Shown here: piece after piece, positions 16,103 to 22,249 of the stretch
Layout: each line of letters starts with the position of its first letter
Position numbering within the stretch: position 1 is the stretch's first letter
Origin: JBDSTZ01 sp039927975
Lineage (GTDB): Bacteria; Pseudomonadota; Gammaproteobacteria; Burkholderiales; Burkholderiaceae_D
Direction: 5' to 3'
NCBI GenBank assembly: GCA_039927975.1
Contig: JBDSTZ010000573.1
Coordinates: forward strand, 1-22,890
DNA length: 22,890 bases
Made by a program: the position numbers and the translations under genes
The notes under the pieces: model-generated
What the model was told of the DNA's origin: nothing
Database searches by the model: none
Seen by the model: only the letters and a program-made list of their open reading frames with translations

Positions 16103-16278
16103 GCCGTGCGGGGCGGGGGTCTACCCCGTGAGCGTGCTGAAAAGGGGGCGGCGCCGCGACAGCGGTGCTGCGTCCGTGCGAGTATGCAGCGAGCCCGAAG
16201 GGCGAGCGGAGGGGGATTCGGTTCGCCCAGTTGACAAACCTCGAACATGATGTGAATTCGGGTGAAGGGGGGCTCACC

Positions 16279-16407
16279 ATGGGTAGATTAATCCGCAATT
16301 TTCTGAAGGAGGAGGCGCACACCTCGAAAGTGCTCATTGAGGGTTGCGTCGCCCTTATGTTTGTCGGACTCATAGTCGCGGTCTGCGCAATTTTATTCAT
16401 GAGGTAG
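16279..16407 (+). CDS. Small membrane peptide, hypothetical
   Basis: 42 residues starting MGRLIRNFLKEEAHTSK, then one hydrophobic segment VLIEGCVALMFVGLIVAVCA ending ILFMR. A purine-rich GAAGGGGGG lies six bases before the ATG. The layout, a basic amphipathic head with a single membrane helix, is like small inner-membrane peptides. No family is recognised. It is the only plausible plus-strand gene between the integrase and the nuclease-like gene at 17414. Confidence 0.45.
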   Translation: MGRLIRNFLKEEAHTSKVLIEGCVALMFVGLIVAVCAILFMR

Positions 16408-16425
16408 TCGCGGGAGGCAGGGGTA

Positions 16426-16449
16426 GAAAAAGCCCGCACAGGATGGGCT
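16426..16449 (-). terminator. Terminator of small pair B
   Basis: On the minus strand AGCCC pairs with GGGCT across a nine-base loop and is followed by TTTTT. It lies 18 bp after the stop of the 16467-16700 gene. The stem is short, so strength is uncertain. Confidence 0.55.
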
Positions 16450-16466
16450 CGGTGTGTTGCTGGAGC

Positions 16467-16700
16467 TTACTTCGTGCGCGGCTTCGATGCCGCTTTCGCA
16501 GCCATCAATGATTCAACGACGGTGGCGAAATAAACCAGTTCAGCGGCAAGCCGGCGTGCAGCCTCCGGCTCCGTCGGGAAGTACGCTTTGCGGCCCTGCA
16601 CGCTGCATTCGAGATACGCGCGCGCGTCTCTCGACGCGCACACCAGCACGGTGTCGATGATGATAGTTGGTTCGGCTTGCGGGGTTTGTTTCGGGCTGAT
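16467..16700 (-). CDS. Hypothetical 77-residue protein, probable ATC start
   Basis: Reading from ATC at 16700 gives SPKQTPQAEPTIIIDTVLV, then RDARAYLECSVQGRKAYFPTEPEAARRLAAEL and a basic end KAASKPRTK. AGGAG lies eight bases before this ATC, while the first usual start codons (GTG, CTG, GTG near 16655-16647) have no ribosome-binding site. The ATC start restores a well-formed beta strand at the N-terminus. The gene begins 41 bp after the stop of the 16742-16999 gene and is followed by a terminator. The family is not recognised. The alternative is a 60-residue protein from 16649. Confidence 0.55.
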   Translation of the reverse strand: MSPKQTPQAEPTIIIDTVLVCASRDARAYLECSVQGRKAYFPTEPEAARRLAAELVYFATVVESLMAAKAASKPRTK

Positions 16701-16741
16701 GGGAGTGTCTCCTGTTGTAGTTGTTATTGAGCGTGGGTTGC

Positions 16742-16999
16742 TTACTCTTGCGCTGCTGCCTTACGCTGGTTAATCACTTCATCCAGGTGCAGGCGCACTG
16801 CCATGCTGCGCGACAAGCCTGGTTTGGTTTCTACCTCACGCATCGCGATGTTGAACTGTTCGCGAAACTGTGCGGTGCCACCCAAGTCAGCGGTGAAGCG
16901 CGCCTTCTCGGATTCAGGCATTGAGGCGGTGGTGCGACGGCCGGAGGCAGTCCGTGCGGTCAGGCGGTCAGCTGGTGGTGCGATGCGAGTGGTGGTCAT
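16742..16999 (-). CDS. Hypothetical 85-residue protein, first gene of small pair B
   Basis: The protein starts MTTTRIAPPADRLTARTASG and has a charged C-terminal helix-like half with FREQFNIAMREVETKPGLS and MAVRLHLDEVINQRKAAAQE. It is basic at the N-terminus and could bind nucleic acid, but no domain is recognised. GGAG lies nine bases before ATG 16999. The palindrome at 17064-17082 lies 64 bp upstream. The 3' end of the gene (16754-16767, inverted) contains 14 bases identical to the 19-bp iteron-like repeat, possibly by chance. Confidence 0.6.
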   Translation of the reverse strand: MTTTRIAPPADRLTARTASGRRTTASMPESEKARFTADLGGTAQFREQFNIAMREVETKPGLSRSMAVRLHLDEVINQRKAAAQE

Positions 17000-17063
17000 G
17001 TTCGTGTGCTCCGTTATGTGTTGGGTTGTGTGTGCGGGGCTGTATTTGCGGGTGCTCACAGTG

Positions 17064-17082
17064 GCTGCATACTACGTATAGC
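17064..17082. promoter_or_regulatory. Imperfect palindrome, operator-like, ahead of small pair B
   Basis: gctgcatactacgtatagc differs from the copy at 15017-15035 at two positions and has halves gcatac and gtatagc around tac. It precedes the minus-strand 16999 gene. Confidence 0.55.
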
Positions 17083-17291
17083 AACCCCTCCGATTTTTGA
17101 CGTCCTGGCATAACAATATTTGCACCGTGGTCGCGTATTACCCCCGCCTTTTCAGGGCAGGCAATTCCTGGCCAACAGTCGTTGGTTCAACAGCGTTTTC
17201 CAAGAAAATCTGGGTGAGGGGCTACGTCGCCCCCCTTCGTTGCGGCGTGCCGAAGGGAACGACTAAGGGGGGCGGCGGCAGAAAAGGCTTA
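17083..17291. other. Non-coding leader with a strong hairpin
   Basis: No gene is supported here. The segment 17229-17273 can fold with a perfect 9-bp stem (GCCCCCCTT with AAGGGGGGC) that continues inward as CGTT/AACG after a three-base bulge. An alternative stem GGGGC/GCCCC lies at 17218-17233. It could be a structured RNA, a terminator-like element or part of an origin. Confidence 0.45.
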
Positions 17292-17375
17292 CTGCAATCG
17301 TATGGCAGCAAACATAAATTGTATTCAGTGCCTATAGGTAGTACGACTAGCCGTAAGTGCAAGCGTATGGCAGCA
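17292..17375 (+). repeat. Iteron-like 19-bp repeats, cluster 1 (two copies)
   Basis: Copies are at 17292-17310 (ctgcaatcgtatggcagca) and 17357-17375 (gtgcaagcgtatggcagca), 65 bp apart. They lie just ahead of the 17414 gene and share the core GCAAGCGTAtGGCAGCA with cluster 2 at 19437-19659. Confidence 0.7.
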
Positions 17376-17413
17376 ACCTGCCGCAACTAAAAACAACAAA
17401 AACGGAGCCCTTC

Positions 17414-18334
17414 ATGACTACTGAAAACACGTCCGTGGCAGTCGCCACGCGCATCGACAACCGTCTGACCCAGGCAAAAAATGAGGAGGTGGTGCTGCGC
17501 GCGCTGCACAAATTTGGCTTCCTGCTCGGCCGCCAGGTTGCGGCTCTGGGGTGGCCCCGCAGCAGAACGCCGCGCCAGGCACAGCGCACCCTTGACAACC
17601 TGCGCACTGGCCGCCTGGTGCTGCGTCAATACACCCCGACCGGCGGCGCTGTCTACTGCCTGACCGTTGCCGGCGCGACGCACGTGCGCGGCGCCTACGG
17701 CCTCGATGCGGAGCCCGGTACCAACTTGCTGAAGCGCTTGTTCCACCACCACGAACACCGCACCATCGCGAACGACGTGTGCATCTGGTGGCAGCTGAAA
17801 GGCCTGGGCGGCTTCAACACCGAGCACGAAATTGCCAACGGCAAGGCGGTGGTCTCGAAAGTGCCGGCCCTGCTGGGCGAGGTCAAGGGCAAAGTTCCGG
17901 ACGCGCTTTTGATGCTGCCACCGGACGTTGAAGGCGGAGCAACCCGTGTTTTCTGGGTAGAAGCGGAGAGCAAACGGAAAAAATCGCCCGAGATGAGGCA
18001 CATGATTTCGATGCTGGCGCATATGCTGGCGGGGTACGGCCGGAACAAATTCGAACTGGATTTGAGGGGCAACGAGGTTCACTACGCGCTCATCGCGTGC
18101 CCGGATACGCTGCACGAAAAGCAGGTCGCCCGGGCGGTTTTGGCAGTGGCGGCTACCGCACAATACAGCGTGCCCGCCCTGCTGCAGCGAATCTGCCTCT
18201 GGCGCCCGCCAGGCGAGATGCTGCGGCTGGACGACTGGCTGCTCGAGAATCCGGATGTGCGCGACGAGTTCAAGGACAACCGGATTCTAGCGCCACACCT
18301 CAAGCCGATGCCCCTGGCGGCCGTAGCTCCATAA
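17414..18334 (+). CDS. Replication-relaxation-like protein (winged helix plus nuclease-like fold)
   Basis: 306 residues. The N-terminal 90 residues (VVLRALHKFGFLLGRQVAAL, TPRQAQRTLDNLRTGRLVLR, YCLTVAGATHV) look like a winged helix. The second half has HHHEHRTIANDVCIWW, VPDALLML and FWVEAESKRKK. Asp163 and Glu185-x-Lys187 resemble a PD-(D/E)xK arrangement. This combination is seen in replication-relaxation/MobC-type proteins of mobile elements; the assignment is by pattern only. ATG 17414 has GGAG six bases upstream. It is the largest plus-strand gene of the element core and ends with its own terminator. Iteron-like repeats lie directly upstream, so it may be controlled by the initiator protein. 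Confidence 0.6.
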   Translation: MTTENTSVAVATRIDNRLTQAKNEEVVLRALHKFGFLLGRQVAALGWPRSRTPRQAQRTLDNLRTGRLVLRQYTPTGGAVYCLTVAGATHVRGAYGLDAEPGTNLLKRLFHHHEHRTIANDVCIWWQLKGLGGFNTEHEIANGKAVVSKVPALLGEVKGKVPDALLMLPPDVEGGATRVFWVEAESKRKKSPEMRHMISMLAHMLAGYGRNKFELDLRGNEVHYALIACPDTLHEKQVARAVLAVAATAQYSVPALLQRICLWRPPGEMLRLDDWLLENPDVRDEFKDNRILAPHLKPMPLAAVAP

Positions 18335-18341
18335 GGAAAAA

Positions 18342-18362
18342 GCCCCGCAAGGGGCATTTTTT
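18342..18362 (+). terminator. Rho-independent terminator
   Basis: Stem gcccc/ggggc with a gcaa tetraloop, followed by a T-rich tail (attttttgg). It lies 8 bp after the stop of the 17414 gene. Confidence 0.8.
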
Positions 18363-18368
18363 GGTACA

Positions 18369-18437
18369 GTTTCAGCGTTGAAACTCCACCAGACATGCGG
18401 TTTCAACGTTGAAACTCCGCACCCTTTCAACTGAAAG
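18369..18437. repeat. Tandem palindromes, parS/operator-like
   Basis: Three sites are seen. gtttcagcgttgaaac at 18369-18384 has one mismatch. GTTTCAACGTTGAAAC at 18400-18415 is a perfect 16-bp palindrome. ctttcaactgaaag at 18424-18437 is a shorter version. The first two centres are 31 bp apart, about three helical turns, so proteins would bind on one face. The arms GTTTCA/TGAAAC recall chromosomal parS, but the centre is different. Confidence 0.65.
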
Positions 18438-18477
18438 TGCAGATACTCACGAAAAGTGGGCCACCGGCCAGCCCATT

Positions 18478-19340
18478 CTAGCCCAGGTCCTCACTGATTT
18501 TTCCCGCGATGGCCCAGTCTAGATGATTGGCCGACCACTCTCCCTTGCCGTTCACCAGCGGCACCATGTCGAACGCTTCGGCAGCCGCCCTCTCCCCCTC
18601 CTTCAGCATCGTGTTGTGCTTCGACTACCCTGCCCTGGCGTTAGTGCCCCTCGCGCCCGGCTTGGTGCAACCTTGCGCGTACAGGACGTCTTCCTCGGCA
18701 CCCGAGCGGTAGGTGCAGGTAATCAGAATATCGAGCCCAGCGGCTGAACTGTTCGGCTCTATAGCCTGTCGCTCCAGGCTGCCGACAACCCGGCTGTTGC
18801 GCGTCCGCGCACGCACAGAAACCGACAGCTGGTCGTCGAACGCCTGCGCCACCACGCCTCCCGCCTTGTAGACGGTGGTCTTCAAGGGCGAAGGGTCAAT
18901 GACATAATCGCACCACAAAGCTGCTGTGCGCCTGCGCGTATCCCAGAGGGCTCGTGTGACACCGGAAAATACGGCGCGGGTATTCGATAGTGAGGGCATG
19001 CCATAAACGTCGAGGCCAGTGAATCCGGACTGTCTGCATGTGGATGCGGCGGCTCACCGGCGCTCCGTCCGCAGGGGCGGCGTCAAAGAGGACGGAGTGG
19101 GTAGTGCGCGCAGATTTTCATACCGCGTGAAGGAGGCCGTCTTCGCGCGCTGCGTGACCGGGCCTACTGGCTCAAGGCGGTTGGCCAAGATGCCCAGTGG
19201 GAAAGCCAGCATACTGAATTCGCGCCCCGAACCTTCCTGGCCAACGGCGCGCGGCAGCGCACATAGGCTCAAAGTCACCCGCCACTTTCTTCAAGAACAC
19301 TGGTCTTTCACCCTCGTGCGCGCGTAGGAGTATTTCGAAG
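18478..19340 (-). pseudogene. Broken gene, minus strand, unknown function
   Basis: Protein-like sequence is spread over two frames with internal stops. The upstream part reads LLRAHEGERPVFLKKVAGDF then FGARIQYAGFPTG and ends at a stop near 19178. Near 19195 the coding signal seems to shift to the frame of ANRLEPVGPVTQRAKTASF, which meets TGA at 19054-19056. The same frame resumes GFTGLDVYGMPSLSNTRAV up to CTKPGARGTNARAG, meets TAG at 18625-18627, and continues SKHNTMLKEGERAAAEAF to EWSANHLDWAIAGKISEDLG, ending with TAG at 18478. Decay is the simple explanation; a recoded amber codon is less likely. I do not recognise the family. Confidence 0.45.
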
Positions 19341-19436
19341 AAATACGAATAGAGGGGTTTTAGAGTCTATAAGTTATAAGCTAGTGATTTTTGACGCCCA
19401 AAAACCGTGGTTTTTGTTCACTTTTCTCGATTCGAG

Positions 19437-19659
19437 CTGCAAGCGTAAGGCAGCACGACGGCAGCACGGCGGCAGATAGCTGGCGAAAAAATTGCTAGAT
19501 GAATATCGGCTGCAAGCGTACGGCAGCAAAAACGCGGCGCAAGCATTAATGGAACCCCGCTCAAAAAATAGGCACTGCAAGCGATTGGCAGTTGTGTGAA
19601 CACCGGCACCACTGACGCCGAAAGCCCCCGAAGGGGCAAGTTGCAAGCGAGTGGCATAG
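19437..19659 (+). repeat. Iteron-like 19-bp repeats, cluster 2 (four copies)
   Basis: Copies start at 19437 (ctgcaagcgtaaggcagca), 19510 (ctgcaagcgtacggcagca), 19575 (ctgcaagcgattggcagtt) and 19641 (ttgcaagcgagtggcatag). Steps are 73, 65 and 66 bp. All are in the same orientation, and the last two are more degenerate. In cluster 2 the short motif GGCAG also repeats every 11 bp at 19449, 19460 and 19471. Confidence 0.7.
19621..19637 (-). terminator. Rho-independent terminator after the initiator gene
   Basis: On the minus strand GCCCC-TTCG-GGGGC is followed by TTT. The stable UUCG-type loop lies 25 bp after the stop at 19662, between two iteron-like repeats. Confidence 0.7.
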
Positions 19660-19661
19660 AC

Positions 19662-21032
19662 TTACGCGGCGTCAGAGTCGACCTCGGTCATCGAGATTTT
19701 GACTGGGCGTGCGGTACGTGTGACTACGAAACACTCGGTCGCGCAGGCCTTGCGCTCGGCGTCAGCTGGCTTACGAAATTCGTGCCCCAGGATTAGACCC
19801 TGGCGCAGCATCTCTGCGTGCGCTTCCTCTAGTGCGGCGCGCACGTGGCGGGCAGTTTTTGACTTGATGCCGAGGTATTCGGTAAGTTCGGCCTGAGTCT
19901 GCGGCTGGCAGTTGTAATGGCTGTTATAGAGTAAGAACAGGCGACGCGAGAGGCCATTGGCCGGCAGCGCGTAATAGGCTTCACGGTCGTACCAGGTGTG
20001 CAATTTGTCGCCAAATAGCGCGCGCAATTCGCGGCTCACACGGAACGTTACGATGTCGGTGCTGGCAGTGAACTGCTCCAGCAATTTCACCGTGAATACC
20101 AAGAAATTCTTCTTGTCCGCATCGCGCACGGCTGGGTTGTTAGGCAGACACTGTTTAATCATCGCAATAGCAGCCGGGTCCCTGGTGGAGATAGTTAGCG
20201 ACGCGTTCGAAAGGCGCAGGCCGGCGCTGCGCACGCGCTGGCGTGGGTTCGTGCCGTCAACACCTCGTCCAGGCATCAAGTTCAGCAGGTCAAGCAGGCG
20301 CATGCTGACGTCCTCGCCCAGGGGCGTGCTGACAGCCTCAGCAAGTAGCGTCGTCCATACCTCTTCGTCCGACGTCCACAATTCATCGCCGGTGTAACTG
20401 AACGTAGTTTGGCCCGCGCGCACGCCAGAGAAATGCTGAATAACGCGCGGCGCCGCGCTAGTGAATGTTTTACGCGAGCCACGCGGGCCGTCGGCGCCGA
20501 ACAGGCGGCTGCGGGCAAACACGGTTGGCACCATGAACTGCCCCAAGTTCAAGGCCGGCAGGTATAGGGCCACAGACTTTTCCGAGTTGCGCCGGCCGGT
20601 CGCGTCCCCTCTCGCGCCGAGCAGGTCGGCTGACATTGGTGCTGTGAAACATTGTTTGTTAGCAGCGATTTCACGAGTCAGTTCTTTGGGTGAAGCGACC
20701 GAGGTAAGAGATGGCACGGTAAGGCGGGCGGCGCCTTTGGTCGCAATAGCAGCGAGTTTGGTCAGCCAGGTTTTATCATCGAACACCACGAAGCAGCCCG
20801 GACGCGAAAAATCCCGGTCTGTGCGGTAATCGATGGCGGCAGCCATTTCCGTCAGTCGGGTGGAGAACAGGCTGGCCAAGTACGGCTCACGTTCGCACAG
20901 GGAAGTGAACAACGCTTCCGAGTACCCCCAAACAAAATCCATGTCTTCAAAATCCAGCCAGAATTCAATTGTTGTGTATGGCAATAGGCCCATTTTGTCG
21001 GGGTCGATTTTGTATCGTTTGGCTGGCATCAT
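19662..21032 (-). CDS. TrfA-like plasmid replication initiator
   Basis: 456 residues starting MMPAKRYKIDPDKMGLLPYT. The central part follows the TrfA family pattern: LGQFMVPTVFARSRLFGADG, a short basic region, FSYTGDELWTSDEEVWTTLL with STPLGEDVSMRLLDLLNLMP, then RVRSAGLRLSNASLTISTRD. The C-terminal third (SRELRALFGDKLHTWYD, RRLFLLYNSHYNCQPQTQAEL) is a winged-helix-like region as in initiators that bind iterons. The N-terminal 180 residues have no recognised domain. TrfA proteins bind origin iterons and recruit host DnaA/DnaB. Four iteron-like repeats and an AT-rich stretch lie just downstream. A second ATG directly follows the first. Finding this gene inside a comM-integrated element suggests the element can replicate as a plasmid after excision. 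Confidence 0.75.
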   Translation of the reverse strand: MMPAKRYKIDPDKMGLLPYTTIEFWLDFEDMDFVWGYSEALFTSLCEREPYLASLFSTRLTEMAAAIDYRTDRDFSRPGCFVVFDDKTWLTKLAAIATKGAARLTVPSLTSVASPKELTREIAANKQCFTAPMSADLLGARGDATGRRNSEKSVALYLPALNLGQFMVPTVFARSRLFGADGPRGSRKTFTSAAPRVIQHFSGVRAGQTTFSYTGDELWTSDEEVWTTLLAEAVSTPLGEDVSMRLLDLLNLMPGRGVDGTNPRQRVRSAGLRLSNASLTISTRDPAAIAMIKQCLPNNPAVRDADKKNFLVFTVKLLEQFTASTDIVTFRVSRELRALFGDKLHTWYDREAYYALPANGLSRRLFLLYNSHYNCQPQTQAELTEYLGIKSKTARHVRAALEEAHAEMLRQGLILGHEFRKPADAERKACATECFVVTRTARPVKISMTEVDSDAA

Positions 21033-21036
21033 TTAC

Positions 21037-21070
21037 TCGCTAGAGTTCGTTTACGTGCAACGTCTAGCGA
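21037..21070. promoter_or_regulatory. Inverted repeat in the initiator gene leader
   Basis: tcgctag (21037-21043) and ctagcga (21064-21070) are perfect 7-bp arms around 20 bases. The arm nearest the start codon covers the weak ribosome-binding region, so a hairpin could lower translation, or the site could bind the initiator for autoregulation. Confidence 0.45.
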
Positions 21071-21420
21071 CAAGGTGAATATTTTGTATGCCGTTTTTGA
21101 GAAATAAGTAAAAATAAGTTTAAGTGGCGCAATATACGCGGAATCCGCTAGGAAGGCTTCGCCTTAGGGGTTGAACTCCGCCGAAAGGGATTTCGTCGAC
21201 CCGGCACGCAAGGGACAGCGCCTGCTTCGCCGGAGTCACCCGCAGCGTTTTGAATCGCCCGAGTAACTTTACGCTTACCCCTCGGATGCTCCGCTGCTGG
21301 CGCGCTCGGCCACTCTTCCTCTTATGCGGTATGGGCGCGTGCAGGCCTGACGAGCTGCCTGTGGACATCGAAGTGAGAGGCAGACCTCTGAACTTGCTGA
21401 TGCATAAGGCGTCTCGTCCA
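21071..21420. other. No confident gene; initiator upstream region
   Basis: The AT-rich part 21071-21120 is a likely promoter zone for the minus-strand initiator, but I found no convincing hexamer pair. The rest (21121-21420) has open frames on the minus strand of basic, low-information composition without ribosome-binding sites. An antisense RNA controlling the initiator is possible but not shown. Confidence 0.4.
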
Positions 21421-21461
21421 TAAAAAAGCGCCGCCGAACCGAACCTGGTTGGCAGCGCTTT
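21421..21461 (-). terminator. Terminator after the helix-turn-helix gene
   Basis: The minus strand forms AAAGCGC/GCGCTTT plus GCC/GGC after a one-base symmetric mismatch, with a 14-base loop and a T-run. It ends transcription about 75 bp after the 21534 stop and insulates the initiator gene. Confidence 0.65.
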
Positions 21462-21533
21462 CGTGAGTAATAGCTTCTGATACCTGGACTGCGAACTCAA
21501 CGGCTCACTGCATTTTCCCGACGTCTTCCTTGT

Positions 21534-21851
21534 TCAGTCATTAATGCCAAATCGCCGGCGGTGGTCCCCCATCAGCGCCCGCAGTTCACGGATGCTCAGC
21601 CCGGTGACGTCGTGCATGCGAACCAGAACCGTAGCACTGACCTGTAGCGCTTTGTTCCGCAACTTGCTAATCATTGGCGGCGATAAGTACAGCGCCCGCG
21701 ATAGAGCAGCATCATTTTTGAGTTCCAAATGCGCAATAAGAGCGTCGAGTAAGTTGCTCGGCTCCGCCTCAATGCAATGTGAAGGAGTCAGTACTTTGTG
21801 CTCGCAAACTACCTGTGATTGGCCTGAACGGCGAGATTGAAGATGGCTCAT
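21534..21851 (-). CDS. Small helix-turn-helix transcriptional regulator
   Basis: 105 residues. After a 40-residue variable head, NDAALSRALYLSPPMISKLR (about 46-65) is a helix-turn-helix of the Cro/CI-like fold. ATVLVRMHDVTGLSIRELRALMG follows, a pattern common in small regulators of Burkholderiales. AAGGA lies seven bases before ATG 21851. It is monocistronic, with its own terminator. It is the best in-window candidate to bind the palindromes at 15017, 15178, 17064 or 18369-18437. That is inference from co-location only. Confidence 0.75.
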   Translation of the reverse strand: MSHLQSRRSGQSQVVCEHKVLTPSHCIEAEPSNLLDALIAHLELKNDAALSRALYLSPPMISKLRNKALQVSATVLVRMHDVTGLSIRELRALMGDHRRRFGIND

Positions 21852-22249
21852 TAATATGTCCTTAGGTTAAGGCTCCACCGATGCGTGGGCTTAAACCGTA
21901 TAGGTACAAATATTCAAAACAGCTCAAAGATTCGAACAAATATGGCAGGGCATCAACAGCTCTCGCCGTAAATCAAAGTTCTACCAGCGTCGATTAATAT
22001 AGCATTAATTGTCATTGAAATAATATTTCACATGCCGGATAATGAGAGGGTTGGAGGTGCTATTGGCCACCGTATGAGTTTCCAGGAGGTAGCAGTGACG
22101 CAACCCGGCGCCGCCAGTTCGGTCGCGGGCTTCCAACCCTAGCTCGCGCTGGTTGCATACCACCGTAAATTCTATATACCTGACGGCACACCCCCTGACC
22201 TCTTCTCCCGCTGGTACCGTCGGCGACATTGCTTGACTAAGGAGCGCAA
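21852..22249. other. Non-coding stretch between divergent genes
   Basis: The region is AT-rich around 21990-22035 (attaatatagcattaatt, a near-palindrome). It must hold the promoters of the helix-turn-helix gene (leftward) and the 22250 gene (rightward). A minus-strand frame across 22005-22229 lacks a ribosome-binding site and is not called. Confidence 0.45.

Larger units (their letters stand above)
15207..16278. other. GC-rich stretch with short repeats, no confident gene
   Basis: About 1.07 kb with very high GC, runs of C and G, and long overlapping frames on both strands that do not look like proteins (rich in Arg, Ala, Pro and Cys). It contains two short repeat families and one weak minus-strand reading frame, listed separately. 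It may be a decayed segment, an RNA or a transfer-origin region. I could not identify a nick site. Confidence 0.5.
19330..19659. other. Candidate replication origin: AT-rich stretch plus iteron-like repeats
   Basis: Positions 19330-19435 are clearly AT-rich for this GC-rich element. They contain the inverted repeats gtatttcgaagaaatac (19330-19346) and aaaaaccgtggttttt (19400-19415). Four 19-bp repeats follow directly, next to the 3' end of a TrfA-like initiator gene. AT-rich DNA beside iterons is the usual layout of an iteron-controlled origin. Function here is inferred. Confidence 0.5.

Noticed and set aside
15741..16439. Minus-strand frame of 232 codons in the GC-rich stretch
   Set aside because: It would run opposite the small membrane peptide gene, overlap the pair B terminator and lack a ribosome-binding site.
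17097..17390. Plus-strand frame upstream of the 17414 gene
   Set aside because: It covers a strong hairpin and two binding-site-like repeats and lacks a ribosome-binding site.
18369..18415. Canonical chromosomal parS
   Set aside because: Arms match, but the centre is longer by two bases than TGTTTCACGTGAAACA, and no parB is present in the window.
17292..19659. CRISPR array, because of 19-bp repeats separated by about 46 bp
   Set aside because: Repeats are too short and too degenerate, only 2+4 copies are present in two places, and no cas gene is seen. Iteron-like binding sites fit better.
21120..21500. Minus-strand frame of 126 codons between the regulator and the initiator
   Set aside because: It begins upstream of and reads through the regulator's terminator, and has no ribosome-binding site or recognisable motif.
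22005..22229. Minus-strand frame of 74 codons in the divergent gap
   Set aside because: It occupies the zone where both divergent promoters must lie and has no ribosome-binding site.
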